From: Candidatus Heimdallarchaeota archaeon
GTDB lineage: Archaea; Asgardarchaeota; Heimdallarchaeia; Heimdallarchaeales; Heimdallarchaeaceae
Reading direction: 5' to 3'
Assembly (NCBI GenBank): GCA_030668875.1
Contig: DAOVER010000020.1
Span: 1-58,529 of the forward strand
DNA: 58,529 nucleotides
The notes under the pieces were generated by a model. It did no database searches. It was not told the DNA's origin and saw only the letters and a program-made list of their open reading frames with translations. Positions 18,731 through 27,663 of this stretch are shown here, in pieces. The position numbers were made by a program, and so were the translations under genes. Positions within the stretch are counted from its first letter, which is position 1; every line of letters starts with the position of its first letter.

Positions 18731-20230
18731 CTAACGATTATCGTGTTGTTCGAGTTTACTCTGCTGTTTCCATCGATTGTTCATTGTTCTTTTCTGTTGA
18801 ATATGCATTTGGAAAGTGTCAAGTTTTTTCTTGTGTTTTTCATAAACAGAATAAACAGCGGCAAGTTTTGATTTCTCATAATTAGCTAAAATTAGTTGGA
18901 TGTTGTTTCTCTCAAGGAAATCTGTTGTAAGGTCTCTTATATTAAACTCCTCTGTCTCTAATATTGCACGATGTAGACCTATGTTTGTTATAAGCCCTGT
19001 TATGGACAATTCTTTCAGGGCAAGCTGAGATCGCTCTATGGTCTCTTTCCTATTTTCTCCCCAAACAATCAATTTGCCAATCAAGGAATCAAATTTATCA
19101 GTAACTTTTGATGATGGTGTTACGAAAGTATCAAATCGAACAAAATTACCTCCAGGAATTCGAAGATCAGTTATGGTTCCTGACTGAGGATAAAATGAGC
19201 ATATAGGATCTTCAGCATTAATTCGAAATTCAATAGCATGCCCTCGGAATTCAATTTCTTCTTGTTTATATGCCAATTTTTCGCCTGTAGCAATTCTCAA
19301 TTGCTGAGTTACAATATCTATCCCTGTAATCATTTCTGTAACAGGATGTTCAACTTGAATCCTAGGATTGATTTCATTAAAAAGAACCTCTCCATGTTTC
19401 CAAAGAAATTCAGCAGTACCAGCATTAGAATACGAAATGTTTCTAGCCAAATTACAAACTCTTTCACCAAGATCTTCTCTAAGTTCCTCTGAAAGGAAGG
19501 AAGGTGCTTCTTCTATGACTTTTTGATGCATCCTCTGTATTGTACACTCCCTGTCTCCTAAATGAATCGTGTTTCCATAATTATCTGCTATGAACTGAAT
19601 CTCGATGTGTCTTGGGGCAGATATGTATTTTTCAATGAACACTTCTTTCCGTCCAAAGAACTGTTCCGAAATTGTTTGGCAACCCATTAAACTTATCTCA
19701 AGTGTTTCATGAGATTTAACAATTTCCATACCTCTTCCTCCGCCACCAAAAGCAGATTTTATTATTATAGGATATCCAATTTCAGATACTACTTCTTCTG
19801 CTTCTTCGAGAGAATTTACATATCCTACAGATCCTGGAATTGTCGGAATTCCTACTTCTTTAGCATATTGTTTAGCTTTTATCTTATCTCCCAGATTTTC
19901 TATGATTGTAGAGGAAGGACCGATAAAAATCAAACCATTTTTCTCGACATTTTTAGCAAACTCTGAACTCTCACTTAAAAAACCATAACCAGGATGAATA
20001 GCATCTGCTCCAGATTTTAAAGCTATTTCAATGATTTTTTTAATATTCAAATAGGTTTCTTGTACTGTGCCATCTCCCAGAGAGTAGGCTTCATCTGCCA
20101 TCTTTACATGTTGAGATGTTGATTCACTATCTATGAAAATTGCAACAGCTTTCATGTTCAAAAGTTGGCAAGATCGAATGATTCGTAGAGCAATCTCTCC
20201 TCGATTTGCTATAAGCACAGTAACAGGCAT
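18731..20230 (-). CDS. accC: Biotin carboxylase subunit of acyl-CoA carboxylase
   Basis: The 499-residue protein makes carboxybiotin from bicarbonate and ATP. It begins with the VLIANRGEIALRI motif of the family. It contains HPGYGFLSE, the glycine-rich ATP loop SAFGGGGRGM, the EKYI...HIEIQ segment, RDCTIQRMHQK-like REC and QRMHQKVIE motifs, and the catalytic NPRIQVEHPVTE. The last 45 residues are a basic, glutamine-rich extension beyond the usual end of the family (about 450 residues). A TATA box 22-30 bases before the ATG suggests a leaderless message. Confidence 0.93.
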   Translation of the reverse strand: MPVTVLIANRGEIALRIIRSCQLLNMKAVAIFIDSESTSQHVKMADEAYSLGDGTVQETYLNIKKIIEIALKSGADAIHPGYGFLSESSEFAKNVEKNGLIFIGPSSTIIENLGDKIKAKQYAKEVGIPTIPGSVGYVNSLEEAEEVVSEIGYPIIIKSAFGGGGRGMEIVKSHETLEISLMGCQTISEQFFGRKEVFIEKYISAPRHIEIQFIADNYGNTIHLGDRECTIQRMHQKVIEEAPSFLSEELREDLGERVCNLARNISYSNAGTAEFLWKHGEVLFNEINPRIQVEHPVTEMITGIDIVTQQLRIATGEKLAYKQEEIEFRGHAIEFRINAEDPICSFYPQSGTITDLRIPGGNFVRFDTFVTPSSKVTDKFDSLIGKLIVWGENRKETIERSQLALKELSITGLITNIGLHRAILETEEFNIRDLTTDFLERNNIQLILANYEKSKLAAVYSVYEKHKKKLDTFQMHIQQKRTMNNRWKQQSKLEQHDNR

Positions 20231-20249
20231 TAAACATTATTCTTCATGG

Positions 20250-20260
20250 CATTTATATAA
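20250..20260 (-). promoter_or_regulatory. TATA box of the biotin carboxylase / carrier operon
   Basis: On the minus strand the sequence reads CTTTATATAAATG. The box centre is about 26 bases before the ATG at 20230. That is the distance between TATA box and transcription start in archaea, so the mRNA is probably leaderless. Confidence 0.5.
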
Positions 20261-20418
20261 AGTCTTTTTTATTTTATAGAAAGAGAACGTTGTGCAAATA
20301 CTTTGGTTGTTTAATCAAATATTTTAATGATATACCTGTCCTTTCTATTCAGCAAATACTATTTTCTGTTGTTTACTAAATGGTTCTTCTAAGGTAATTT
20401 GTGATTCTTCTCTGTAGA

Positions 20419-21948
20419 TTAGTAGATAATATTTTCTTTTATTTTTGCTTCATTTGATCTGTAAGAATCAAGTTGAGAAGCGTGCAGTAATCCAGTATTT
20501 ACACTCTTAAAAAGAACACTGGGATCTAATACTGATCCAATAGCTTTAATCGAGTTGATTATTTTTACTGCTTCATGCATTAACTCCTGTTTTCTTTTAA
20601 GTACATAAGGGTCCCAAATCATTTCTGGTTGTCCTTCAAGACACTTTGCTATTACTTGTTTTGCTATCTTACAACTTTCAATAACATTTTCAGAAGTTGC
20701 AGCATGATTTGCTTCGCTATAGCTTACAACATGAACAATTTGAGGATTAAGTTGCATTTGCAACATTGTAGATTGAGCAAGTTGTCCTTTAGCCATAGAT
20801 AAATCAATAGGATAACTAAATAGTCCCGTTCTTGTTTGGGTATATACTGTAAAATTCGCATCTTGTAGAGATTCAATCAATTCTTTTTGTGCTAACATTT
20901 TTGCTAAATCGTCTCTCTGATTTATTTGAGGTGGTGTATTAAACATATATTGAGAAACAAAAGATTTTACTCCCAACTCTTTGCAAATAATAGCTCCTAA
21001 AAATCCTGAAGCAATAGCAACTTCATCCGATGAGTCTCGTAATGACCAATGATGTGATTCAAGAATCTCAACCGGGATATCTCTTTTTGCGTGCCATTTA
21101 ATTGCCTCTAAATGAGAAATAATAGACGATTTCAAGTCCATTGGACCTCTTCCATCCATTTGATTAAACCAAAAGATTGGAATTGCAGACCAGGCGTTAT
21201 TTATACTATCAACGTAAAGCTGTGCTAATTCAACTAAATCATCAGTTCCAGCATAAGTTCTTAACAAAGGAAAATTTCCTGTTTGTGAAGCTTGATAAAG
21301 AAGTTCAAAATCCTCTTTTGTTCTCACAGGAACACCTCCCGCACCTTTTCCTGGACTCATTCTTTCAGGATGGAAAAAATGAGCCTGTGCATTTTGATCA
21401 GTTCCTAAAGAAATAATGTCCAAACATTTGCTCTCAGCAATTTTACTAATACCTTTAATAGTTTCTTCTAAAGAAGGTAAACCAAAATGATGTCTTAATA
21501 CAGGAAAAGGTGTTTTAAAATCAATTCTCTCAAGGATATTCTGTGGGGGTGTAATAAATTTATCTTCGAAAATACTTCCTCTAAGATAAGCAGTTGCTTT
21601 TTCTGCATCATCCCCTTCAAAATAAACAGTGAAAAATCCTTCCTGTTTTTCTTGTTGAACAAGTTCTGGTAATCCTCCTAAAACGAACTCTCTCTTTTCT
21701 AATCCTTCTTCTAAAATCCTTTCTTTAATTTGTTTTATGATTTTAGTACCTGCTTCAGGTGTTAGTCTGTAACTTAAACCTACTATATCAGGGTTATACT
21801 TTCTGATAGCAACGATGATTTGATCAATACTTACAGCTGGACCCAAGAAAACTGCTTCGTAACCTTGTTTTTCTGCTAATTGCAAGAATCTGTGAATTCC
21901 TGCAATATGAACACAATCACCAATGCAAGCTCCAAGTATTTTTTTCAA
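20419..21948 (-). CDS. B12-binding protein with a mutase-like barrel
   Basis: The start is a TTG at 21946-21948 with GGTGAA four bases upstream. It overlaps the end of the opine-dehydrogenase-like gene by 32 bases. Residues 1-130 resemble a cobalamin-binding Rossmann domain (GACIGDCVHIAG..FL.LAE..GYE.VFLGP). The usual Asp-x-His-x-x-Gly appears with one extra residue (DCVHIAG). The rest (about 150-450) looks like a TIM barrel, with conserved-looking stretches LLRTYAGTDDL, FWFNQMDGRGP and ESHHWSLRD. It recalls the glutamate-mutase MutE/MutS pair fused into one chain, but this is a distant likeness. A B12-dependent mutase or methyltransferase acting on an amino-acid-like substrate is the best guess. 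Confidence 0.6.
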   Translation of the reverse strand: MKKILGACIGDCVHIAGIHRFLQLAEKQGYEAVFLGPAVSIDQIIVAIRKYNPDIVGLSYRLTPEAGTKIIKQIKERILEEGLEKREFVLGGLPELVQQEKQEGFFTVYFEGDDAEKATAYLRGSIFEDKFITPPQNILERIDFKTPFPVLRHHFGLPSLEETIKGISKIAESKCLDIISLGTDQNAQAHFFHPERMSPGKGAGGVPVRTKEDFELLYQASQTGNFPLLRTYAGTDDLVELAQLYVDSINNAWSAIPIFWFNQMDGRGPMDLKSSIISHLEAIKWHAKRDIPVEILESHHWSLRDSSDEVAIASGFLGAIICKELGVKSFVSQYMFNTPPQINQRDDLAKMLAQKELIESLQDANFTVYTQTRTGLFSYPIDLSMAKGQLAQSTMLQMQLNPQIVHVVSYSEANHAATSENVIESCKIAKQVIAKCLEGQPEMIWDPYVLKRKQELMHEAVKIINSIKAIGSVLDPSVLFKSVNTGLLHASQLDSYRSNEAKIKENIIY

Positions 21949-23056
21949 ATAATTTCACCATCTTACTATATTCTCTTAGTGTTTCAATCTCAGACACTCT
22001 TCTTAGGTCTTCAAAAATTGTTGTTGGATTAAGTCCCAAACTATGTAGATTCCTTCCTTTTTCTCTAAAATCAACTTTCAACTCTTTTGATGCGACATTT
22101 ATCAACATGTCTATTTTCTTTGTTTCAACACCAACAGCTTTACCAAGCTCAGAAAAAGGAACAAGACCAGTAGGAATGTCTTCTGTTAAATACCTCATAT
22201 TGAGGGTTGTTGGAGCATCTAATCCTCTATAAAACGGATTGTTGTGTAAAGCATCATAAAGATTATCCTCTTGAAGACTATATCTCTCACATAACCATTC
22301 TCTTAATGAATAAACCTCTACACCAAATTTCCTTGCGATGTTTCTTCTTTCATCGTCAACTTGTTCCATTAACTCAACTACTTCTCTAGTAGCTCCTTCT
22401 CTATAGAAGTCAAATGATTCCTGCTTTTTTATTTTCTCCTTATTTAACAAAGCAATTGTTGGATGAAAAACCGCTCCAATGTTACCTAAACTGGTTATCA
22501 AAAAATTGTCTACAGCATAAAACTGTGGAAAATTCTCATTTAACATTGAAACTACATGGGATGTACGATGATAAGGCAAAACTGATACAGAAATAGAAGT
22601 TTTGATTCCTTTTATATCGCTTAAACCAGGATTTTTTATTCTTGTAGCATAAATCAAAGTATTAGCTTCTGCTACATTTATGTCTGAGTCTAGACCATTA
22701 GCTAATAAAGTATTCATAAATTCTAGACTACCAAAAGTCCTTCCTGGATTTAAGACAATTGTTTGACCTTCTTTAAGATGAGGTGCTAATAACTTAGCAA
22801 CATCATCATGTCCTGTAGCTGTAGTAACAACCATAATTAGTTTAGTTCCAGCTATAGCTTCATTGATATCAGTTGTTACGTGATGTAACTTTCCTTTTAC
22901 TTGTATTTCTCCTTGCAATTCAATGGTCATTTGATCCATTAAAGGAAGAACTCTTTCTGGAGATCTGTTAAATAAGTTTACCTTATTACCTTTACTTGCA
23001 AGAAAGCCTGCAATTGCTTGACCTCCACACCCTGCACCAATAACTGCTATATTCAC
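21917..23056 (-). CDS. Opine/octopine-dehydrogenase-family NAD(P) oxidoreductase
   Basis: The start is a GTG at 23054-23056 with GGGTGAT upstream. The 379-residue product has an N-terminal Rossmann fold (AVIGAGCGGQAIAGFLASKG). Its C-terminal helical domain contains the family's GNIGAVFHPTIALLN segment, where the His is the catalytic base. Family members reductively couple an amino acid to a 2-oxo acid, or oxidise a related secondary amine. The 32-base overlap with the B12-binding gene implies that the two proteins work on linked steps, perhaps rearrangement and redox of an amino-acid derivative. The substrate is unknown. Confidence 0.75.
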   Translation of the reverse strand: MNIAVIGAGCGGQAIAGFLASKGNKVNLFNRSPERVLPLMDQMTIELQGEIQVKGKLHHVTTDINEAIAGTKLIMVVTTATGHDDVAKLLAPHLKEGQTIVLNPGRTFGSLEFMNTLLANGLDSDINVAEANTLIYATRIKNPGLSDIKGIKTSISVSVLPYHRTSHVVSMLNENFPQFYAVDNFLITSLGNIGAVFHPTIALLNKEKIKKQESFDFYREGATREVVELMEQVDDERRNIARKFGVEVYSLREWLCERYSLQEDNLYDALHNNPFYRGLDAPTTLNMRYLTEDIPTGLVPFSELGKAVGVETKKIDMLINVASKELKVDFREKGRNLHSLGLNPTTIFEDLRRVSEIETLREYSKMVKLFEKNTWSLHW

Positions 23057-23085
23057 TTAATCACCCTACTTAGATAAATTAAGTG
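23054..23085 (-). promoter_or_regulatory. Inverted repeat covering the opine-dehydrogenase start codon
   Basis: CACTTAAT (23054-23061) and ATTAAGTG (23078-23085) are exact reverse complements. In the minus-strand mRNA the 3' arm contains the GTG start codon and the loop holds the GGGTGAT ribosome binding site. A second stem, TTACGAC/GTCGTAA (23093-23099/23108-23114), lies just upstream. The leader could fold and control initiation. Confidence 0.35.
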
Positions 23086-23417
23086 GGGTGAATTACGACT
23101 GTTTTTCGTCGTAAAAGGGCTTATATTCCCTTCTAACTCATTTAGAGAATGAAGTAGCATGTTTTTACTCATCTTCCTCAATATCTGTTTACTTTTCTGG
23201 CTTGTTAAAACTTTCTCAACGCTTTATATACTGCATAATTTTAGTTTCTTTTTCACTGTTCTATGGAGTAATGGAGGCTCTACGTGCAATATTGGTTGTT
23301 TTTTTGTCTCTTTTTTTGATGTTTTTCAAGAACAATTGACCAGTTCTCTTCCAAAAAAAAGAGATTTCAATATATAAAACCAAAAAACACACTAAAATTA
23401 GAATAAACCCATAACTA
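23086..23417. other. Intergenic with the promoter of the B12/opine operon
   Basis: About 330 bases between two minus-strand genes. It holds the TTACGAC/GTCGTAA stem and a minus-strand TATA-like box near 23120 (AATATAAG). Further TATA-like stretches lie near 23222 and 23370. The plus-strand open frame here has no ribosome binding site and a biased T-rich composition, and is not supported. Confidence 0.5.
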
Positions 23418-24638
23418 CTATTTAATTGTTATAATGCTTTCATCAAAAACTGTTTTTTCAGCCCCTAACATCTGTTTCCACCTTTCTAATAAATCATAAA
23501 GTGCCTTATTTGATGAAGAATCAAATTCAAAACTCTCTTCTTTTTGAAAGTTAAAATAGCTTATTATCTTCTTTTTCTTATCAAATTTAGCTTCTAGTCT
23601 ACCAGTTAATTGATTTTGATAGAGAAGTGGATAAACATAGTAACCCCATTTCCTATCCTTAGGGATTTTATATACTTCCCATGTATAATTAAAACCAAAA
23701 ACATGATGAAGTAATTCCCTGTTCCAGATGAGAGGATCTAAAGGAGCAATAGCTCTCATCTCATTATCTATTTCGCTCTCCAACATTTCTTTCCAGTTTG
23801 CAGGAACAGCTATGCCTTTTTGACTATCCTCTAAAGATACAATTCTTGGAGCTGTTTCATCATCTTTCAGAAACCAATCTGTAGAGACGTTTTTTCGTTT
23901 TCCTATTGATAGTTTATTGCTTTTTGTTAGTTGAACCTTACCTAAATCAACTAAAGGATAAGATTTTTGTTTTGCAAGGAATTTGTGATAACTGATTTCA
24001 TCATCTGTTAGTTGAATTTCACTTCTAGTCGTTTCATCAAAATAATTCTCGGTAAGTCCATAGATTTTTCTCCAGTTACTATCTCTCTCAACGATAACAG
24101 CTCTTCCTAGCAGCCACAGCATTTCTAAAGACATCCCAGCTAAATTACTAGTTTTCCAGAAAGTGAATTCTGGCTTTACACTTGCCATTTCACCCAAGTC
24201 TGCGGATTTACAAGGACCGTTTGTTAGAATGAATTCTCTTGCTTCATTCAGTATTCCTTCATGTAGTTCCTCCATTTTTTCTAATCGAGATTGATAATAT
24301 TTTTGCATGAATTCCTTTTTCATTTGAGGTAAAAAAAGAGAAAAGTACTCTTTAGTGACTGCCATAAGATTAGGAAAATAAGTTTCGAAAACATCTTTGC
24401 AAGGATAAACAATTTTCTGAAAGTCATCAATTTGATAATCTTTAATTCTTGAAGAGAAAAAGATGTCATGATTACGACCAGCAGGATTTAGAGGATCAAG
24501 CTGAACCATTGCTTGCTGTTTAAAAACATCTAGAATATCCTGTTTGTTCTTACCTTGCCATTGATGAAGATGTGTACCTACGATAGCAAGTTTCCTTAAA
24601 TCGTCCTTAGAAATTTCATTAATTAGATTGTCAGTCAT
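23418..24638 (-). CDS. YcaQ/AlkX-like winged-helix DNA glycosylase
   Basis: The 406-residue protein belongs to the HTH_42 (DUF1006) family, built from repeated winged helices. The N-terminal part carries MVQLDPLNPAGRNHDIFFSSR, whose Q-hydrophobic-D core corresponds to the catalytic motif of E. coli YcaQ. Later blocks (LLWLLGR, APLDPLIWNRELL, YEVYKIP/KWGYYVYPLLY) also fit. Family members unhook bulky or crosslinked alkyl-purine lesions. The gene stands alone on the minus strand. Its length is normal for the family. Confidence 0.78.
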   Translation of the reverse strand: MTDNLINEISKDDLRKLAIVGTHLHQWQGKNKQDILDVFKQQAMVQLDPLNPAGRNHDIFFSSRIKDYQIDDFQKIVYPCKDVFETYFPNLMAVTKEYFSLFLPQMKKEFMQKYYQSRLEKMEELHEGILNEAREFILTNGPCKSADLGEMASVKPEFTFWKTSNLAGMSLEMLWLLGRAVIVERDSNWRKIYGLTENYFDETTRSEIQLTDDEISYHKFLAKQKSYPLVDLGKVQLTKSNKLSIGKRKNVSTDWFLKDDETAPRIVSLEDSQKGIAVPANWKEMLESEIDNEMRAIAPLDPLIWNRELLHHVFGFNYTWEVYKIPKDRKWGYYVYPLLYQNQLTGRLEAKFDKKKKIISYFNFQKEESFEFDSSSNKALYDLLERWKQMLGAEKTVFDESIITIK

Positions 24639-24733
24639 TTGTAAGCAACAAACCTTGTGCGAATATTCTATTTTTAACTGTTATATTAAATTTTTTTTAA
24701 CTATAAAAATAAGAAAAGAGAAAAAAAGAAGAT

Positions 24734-26119
24734 TTATTGTGTAGCTATGTTGACACCTTTAACTTTAATCAGAGGGGTTCTAAGATATCCGTTGACTAGC
24801 TGGACATCTTTTCCAATTCCAATGATATTCATTAGAGTTTCGAAGACATTTCCACCAATTGTCACATTTGTAACAGGAGTAGTTATCTCACCGTTCTTGA
24901 TGAGTTGAGCTCCTTTTGCTACACCACTGTAGATACCGTTTTCAGTTTGGAATGAACCAGAGAAGCGATCAAAGATTATGCCTTCTTTAACATCTTCAAT
25001 TAACTCTTCAGTACTCATATCACCAGGTTTGATGGAAGGAGCATTTGGAAAGATCATAGAAGGCGGACTTACATATCTTGTTCCTCCAAAACTTCTCCAG
25101 CAGTTACCTGTAGAAACTGCTCCAACTCTACTAGCTCTGAGCTCATCAAATAGAAAGTTTTCAAGTATACCATCCTTGATCATTGAATTAGCTGAAGTTG
25201 GTGTTCCTTCGTCATCAAAAGATCTAACATTTCCTCCTCCTTGAATATTAAGTGGATTATCTTCAATGCTTAAGGAATCTACAGCTACAGTATCTGCGAG
25301 TTTGTCTTTCCACATTGATCTGTTTTGTTGGACATTATCTGCACTTACTGAGCTTCCAACTACAATCATTAATGGGTTGAAAATCGCTCCTTCTTGGAAA
25401 ATGACTGTGTTTGAATCAATGGACTTTGGAACAATTGGGTCAATATTTCGTACTGCTTTCTTAATCAGTATGTCTGTAAATTCACTATAATCAATTGTTT
25501 TAGGATCTCTAGTAAAGAATGTTTCATAAACAAAAGAGCCAATTTTATCTCCATCTCTAGCTGCACAGAAGAAAACCCCTGAATAAGAATTAGATTTCTC
25601 GAAAGCATCAATACCGAGACTGTTAACAATACCTTGCCAATCCTCATCGACTCTAATATTGCTGAGATTGAGATTTATATCAACAGAAGCTTGTTTGATT
25701 GGCTCCAAAACTAGTTTAACGCTAGCTACTATCTCTTCTGTTCCCAAATTAGCTATCTCATTAGAATACAACCCTTCAATTACAGAATATTTGCTGGTTG
25801 ATGGAAATCTAATTCCTTCTTTCTTCGGTGCTATCTTAGCGATCCCTATAGCGTCGTCAACGCATTTAGTTAGAGAATCAAGTTCAATCTTATTAGTATA
25901 TGAGAAGCCTTCTGTTTGGTTCTTAAGCACTCTAATACCAAAACCTAATTCATCAACATCTCGTTCATTAGCTATAGATTTACCTTCAGCCATAATCTCG
26001 AGTTTTCTCATCTTGTGAAAGAAAACTTCAGAAGCATCAATATCTTTTGACATAGCATAATCATTAGTTTTATGAGCTAAGTCTAGAAGAAATTCTTTTG
26101 TAAGTTCTTGTTGAGTCAT
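24734..26119 (-). CDS. tldE: TldE (PmbA-like) subunit of the TldD/TldE protease
   Basis: The start at 26119 is preferred over 26212 because a strong GGAGGAAAAT site lies just upstream and the earlier 31 codons overlap TldD. The 461-residue product has the family's N-terminal dodecin-like region (LDIDASEVFFH..) and C-terminal features (GGGNVRSFDDEGTPT, PPSMIFPNAPS). It lacks the metal-binding HExxxH, as expected for the non-catalytic partner. With TldD it should form a heterodimeric metalloprotease that degrades unfolded peptides. The TldD stop and this ATG are one base apart (TAA-A-ATG), so translation is coupled. Confidence 0.88.
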   Translation of the reverse strand: MTQQELTKEFLLDLAHKTNDYAMSKDIDASEVFFHKMRKLEIMAEGKSIANERDVDELGFGIRVLKNQTEGFSYTNKIELDSLTKCVDDAIGIAKIAPKKEGIRFPSTSKYSVIEGLYSNEIANLGTEEIVASVKLVLEPIKQASVDINLNLSNIRVDEDWQGIVNSLGIDAFEKSNSYSGVFFCAARDGDKIGSFVYETFFTRDPKTIDYSEFTDILIKKAVRNIDPIVPKSIDSNTVIFQEGAIFNPLMIVVGSSVSADNVQQNRSMWKDKLADTVAVDSLSIEDNPLNIQGGGNVRSFDDEGTPTSANSMIKDGILENFLFDELRASRVGAVSTGNCWRSFGGTRYVSPPSMIFPNAPSIKPGDMSTEELIEDVKEGIIFDRFSGSFQTENGIYSGVAKGAQLIKNGEITTPVTNVTIGGNVFETLMNIIGIGKDVQLVNGYLRTPLIKVKGVNIATQ

Positions 26120-26120
26120 T

Positions 26121-27527
26121 TTATTTTCCTCCTGCAAGCATCGCTTGTAAAGCAATATAAGGCCCACCAGCATCAACTTTAGCAGGTTGTTCTTTACCAC
26201 AGAAGCCAGCACCTAGATTAATTTCAAAATCTTTTCCAACACCAAGGATGTTGCTTAGAACTTCAAATGCATTTCCAGTAACAACAGGGTTTTGGAATAA
26301 TTCGTCTGTTAACTCACCGTCTTTTATAGTATAACCTTCTACAGCACCAAACATGAACTCACCGGAGCTGTCAGCTTGACCATTTTGAAGTGTTCCTAGA
26401 AGATATCCATCTCCAACAGATTCGTAAAGCTCATCCATACTTAGTTCTCCAGCTTCAATGTAGGTGTTTCTCATTCGAACTATTGGTTCATCACTGAATA
26501 AATAAGCTCGAGCATTACCAGTTGGTTCAATATCCAGTTCTGTTGCATAGGCACGGTTAGTCATATAACCTGTCATGATACCGTCTTTGATGATTTCAAC
26601 CCTAACCCCCTTAACTCCTTCATCATCATAAGGCAACCAACCTGCACCCATCCAATTTGATCCTTTTTCAAAAGGTGTATCTGTAAGAGAAATTTGTTCT
26701 GAGCATACTTTTTGTCCTATTTTTCCTTTTGTAAAGGAGCCCATTTGAACAAGATCAGCTTCAGCTGTATGCCCTACTGCTTCATGGGCTAAAACTCCGA
26801 CGAGCATAGGGTCAAGAAGAACATTAGCTAATCCACTGGGAATTAGCGGAGCATGTATAAGTTTGACAGCTTTTTCTAAGGCACCTCTAACAAGTTGATC
26901 AACAGGATGCAAGTCAAAGAATTCAGCTCCACAAGTGTGAGACCATGAAGTGTAACCTGAACCCATTTTACCTTGTTCAATAGCAACTGCATAAGCCATC
27001 ATGGTTGGTTTCATGTCTTCCCAACTCAACCTAGTTCCTTCGTTTGTTACAACAATTCGATGATCAACTACCTCATTAAAATTGATAGTCAAACTTTTAA
27101 CTAAACTGAAATCTTCTTGTTGTTTAGCAGCATCGATAATCATTTTGAGCTTTTCTTCTACAGAAAGATCTAACAGGTGTTTCTTTCTTGGGGATTGCAA
27201 TTTTTCTTTTACTATTTCTACGTCTGCAAGCTTAATCCTTTTCTCTTTATGTGACGAAGAAGTTTTTGAAAGAGAAACAGCTTTTACTACGGTTTCTAGT
27301 ATCTGCTCTTTACTCGTGAAGTTAGTTGATGCTAAACCCCAACTACCATCAGTGAGAGCTCTAACGCAAACACCCTGACGAGAACCAGTAGTACTATTTA
27401 AGTCACCGTTTTTATATTGAAAATTCGCCAGATACTTATCTTGATAACGAAGTTCAACATAATCAGCTCCGCTTTTCTCCCCCGCTTCTAAACCTTTTAT
27501 TAATAAATCTTTATCAAATGAATTCAT
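26121..27527 (-). CDS. tldD: TldD metalloprotease subunit
   Basis: The 468-residue protein has the TldD active-site HExxxH motif in VLAHEAVGHTAEAD, where the two His and the downstream residues hold the zinc. It also has the family blocks SWEDMKP, YDDEGVKG and SSGEFMFGAVEGY. It acts in the cytosol with TldE, encoded one base downstream. In bacteria the pair processes microcin B17 and CcdA. In archaea it is thought to be a general peptidase. GGTGAATGA precedes the start. Confidence 0.9.
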   Translation of the reverse strand: MNSFDKDLLIKGLEAGEKSGADYVELRYQDKYLANFQYKNGDLNSTTGSRQGVCVRALTDGSWGLASTNFTSKEQILETVVKAVSLSKTSSSHKEKRIKLADVEIVKEKLQSPRKKHLLDLSVEEKLKMIIDAAKQQEDFSLVKSLTINFNEVVDHRIVVTNEGTRLSWEDMKPTMMAYAVAIEQGKMGSGYTSWSHTCGAEFFDLHPVDQLVRGALEKAVKLIHAPLIPSGLANVLLDPMLVGVLAHEAVGHTAEADLVQMGSFTKGKIGQKVCSEQISLTDTPFEKGSNWMGAGWLPYDDEGVKGVRVEIIKDGIMTGYMTNRAYATELDIEPTGNARAYLFSDEPIVRMRNTYIEAGELSMDELYESVGDGYLLGTLQNGQADSSGEFMFGAVEGYTIKDGELTDELFQNPVVTGNAFEVLSNILGVGKDFEINLGAGFCGKEQPAKVDAGGPYIALQAMLAGGK

Positions 27528-27663
27528 TCATTCACCACATTTCTTACTGATTGGTTACTACTATTTAATATATTGGAAAAAAGTGACCATGTTCTTTCTC
27601 CAAATAAAATAATGATTGTACTAAAAAAATGATGATTTTATTCTTTTCTAAAATAACTTGAAG

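Noticed and set aside
23159..23377. Plus-strand 72-codon frame
   Set aside because: No ribosome binding site, T-rich low-complexity product, lies in a promoter region.
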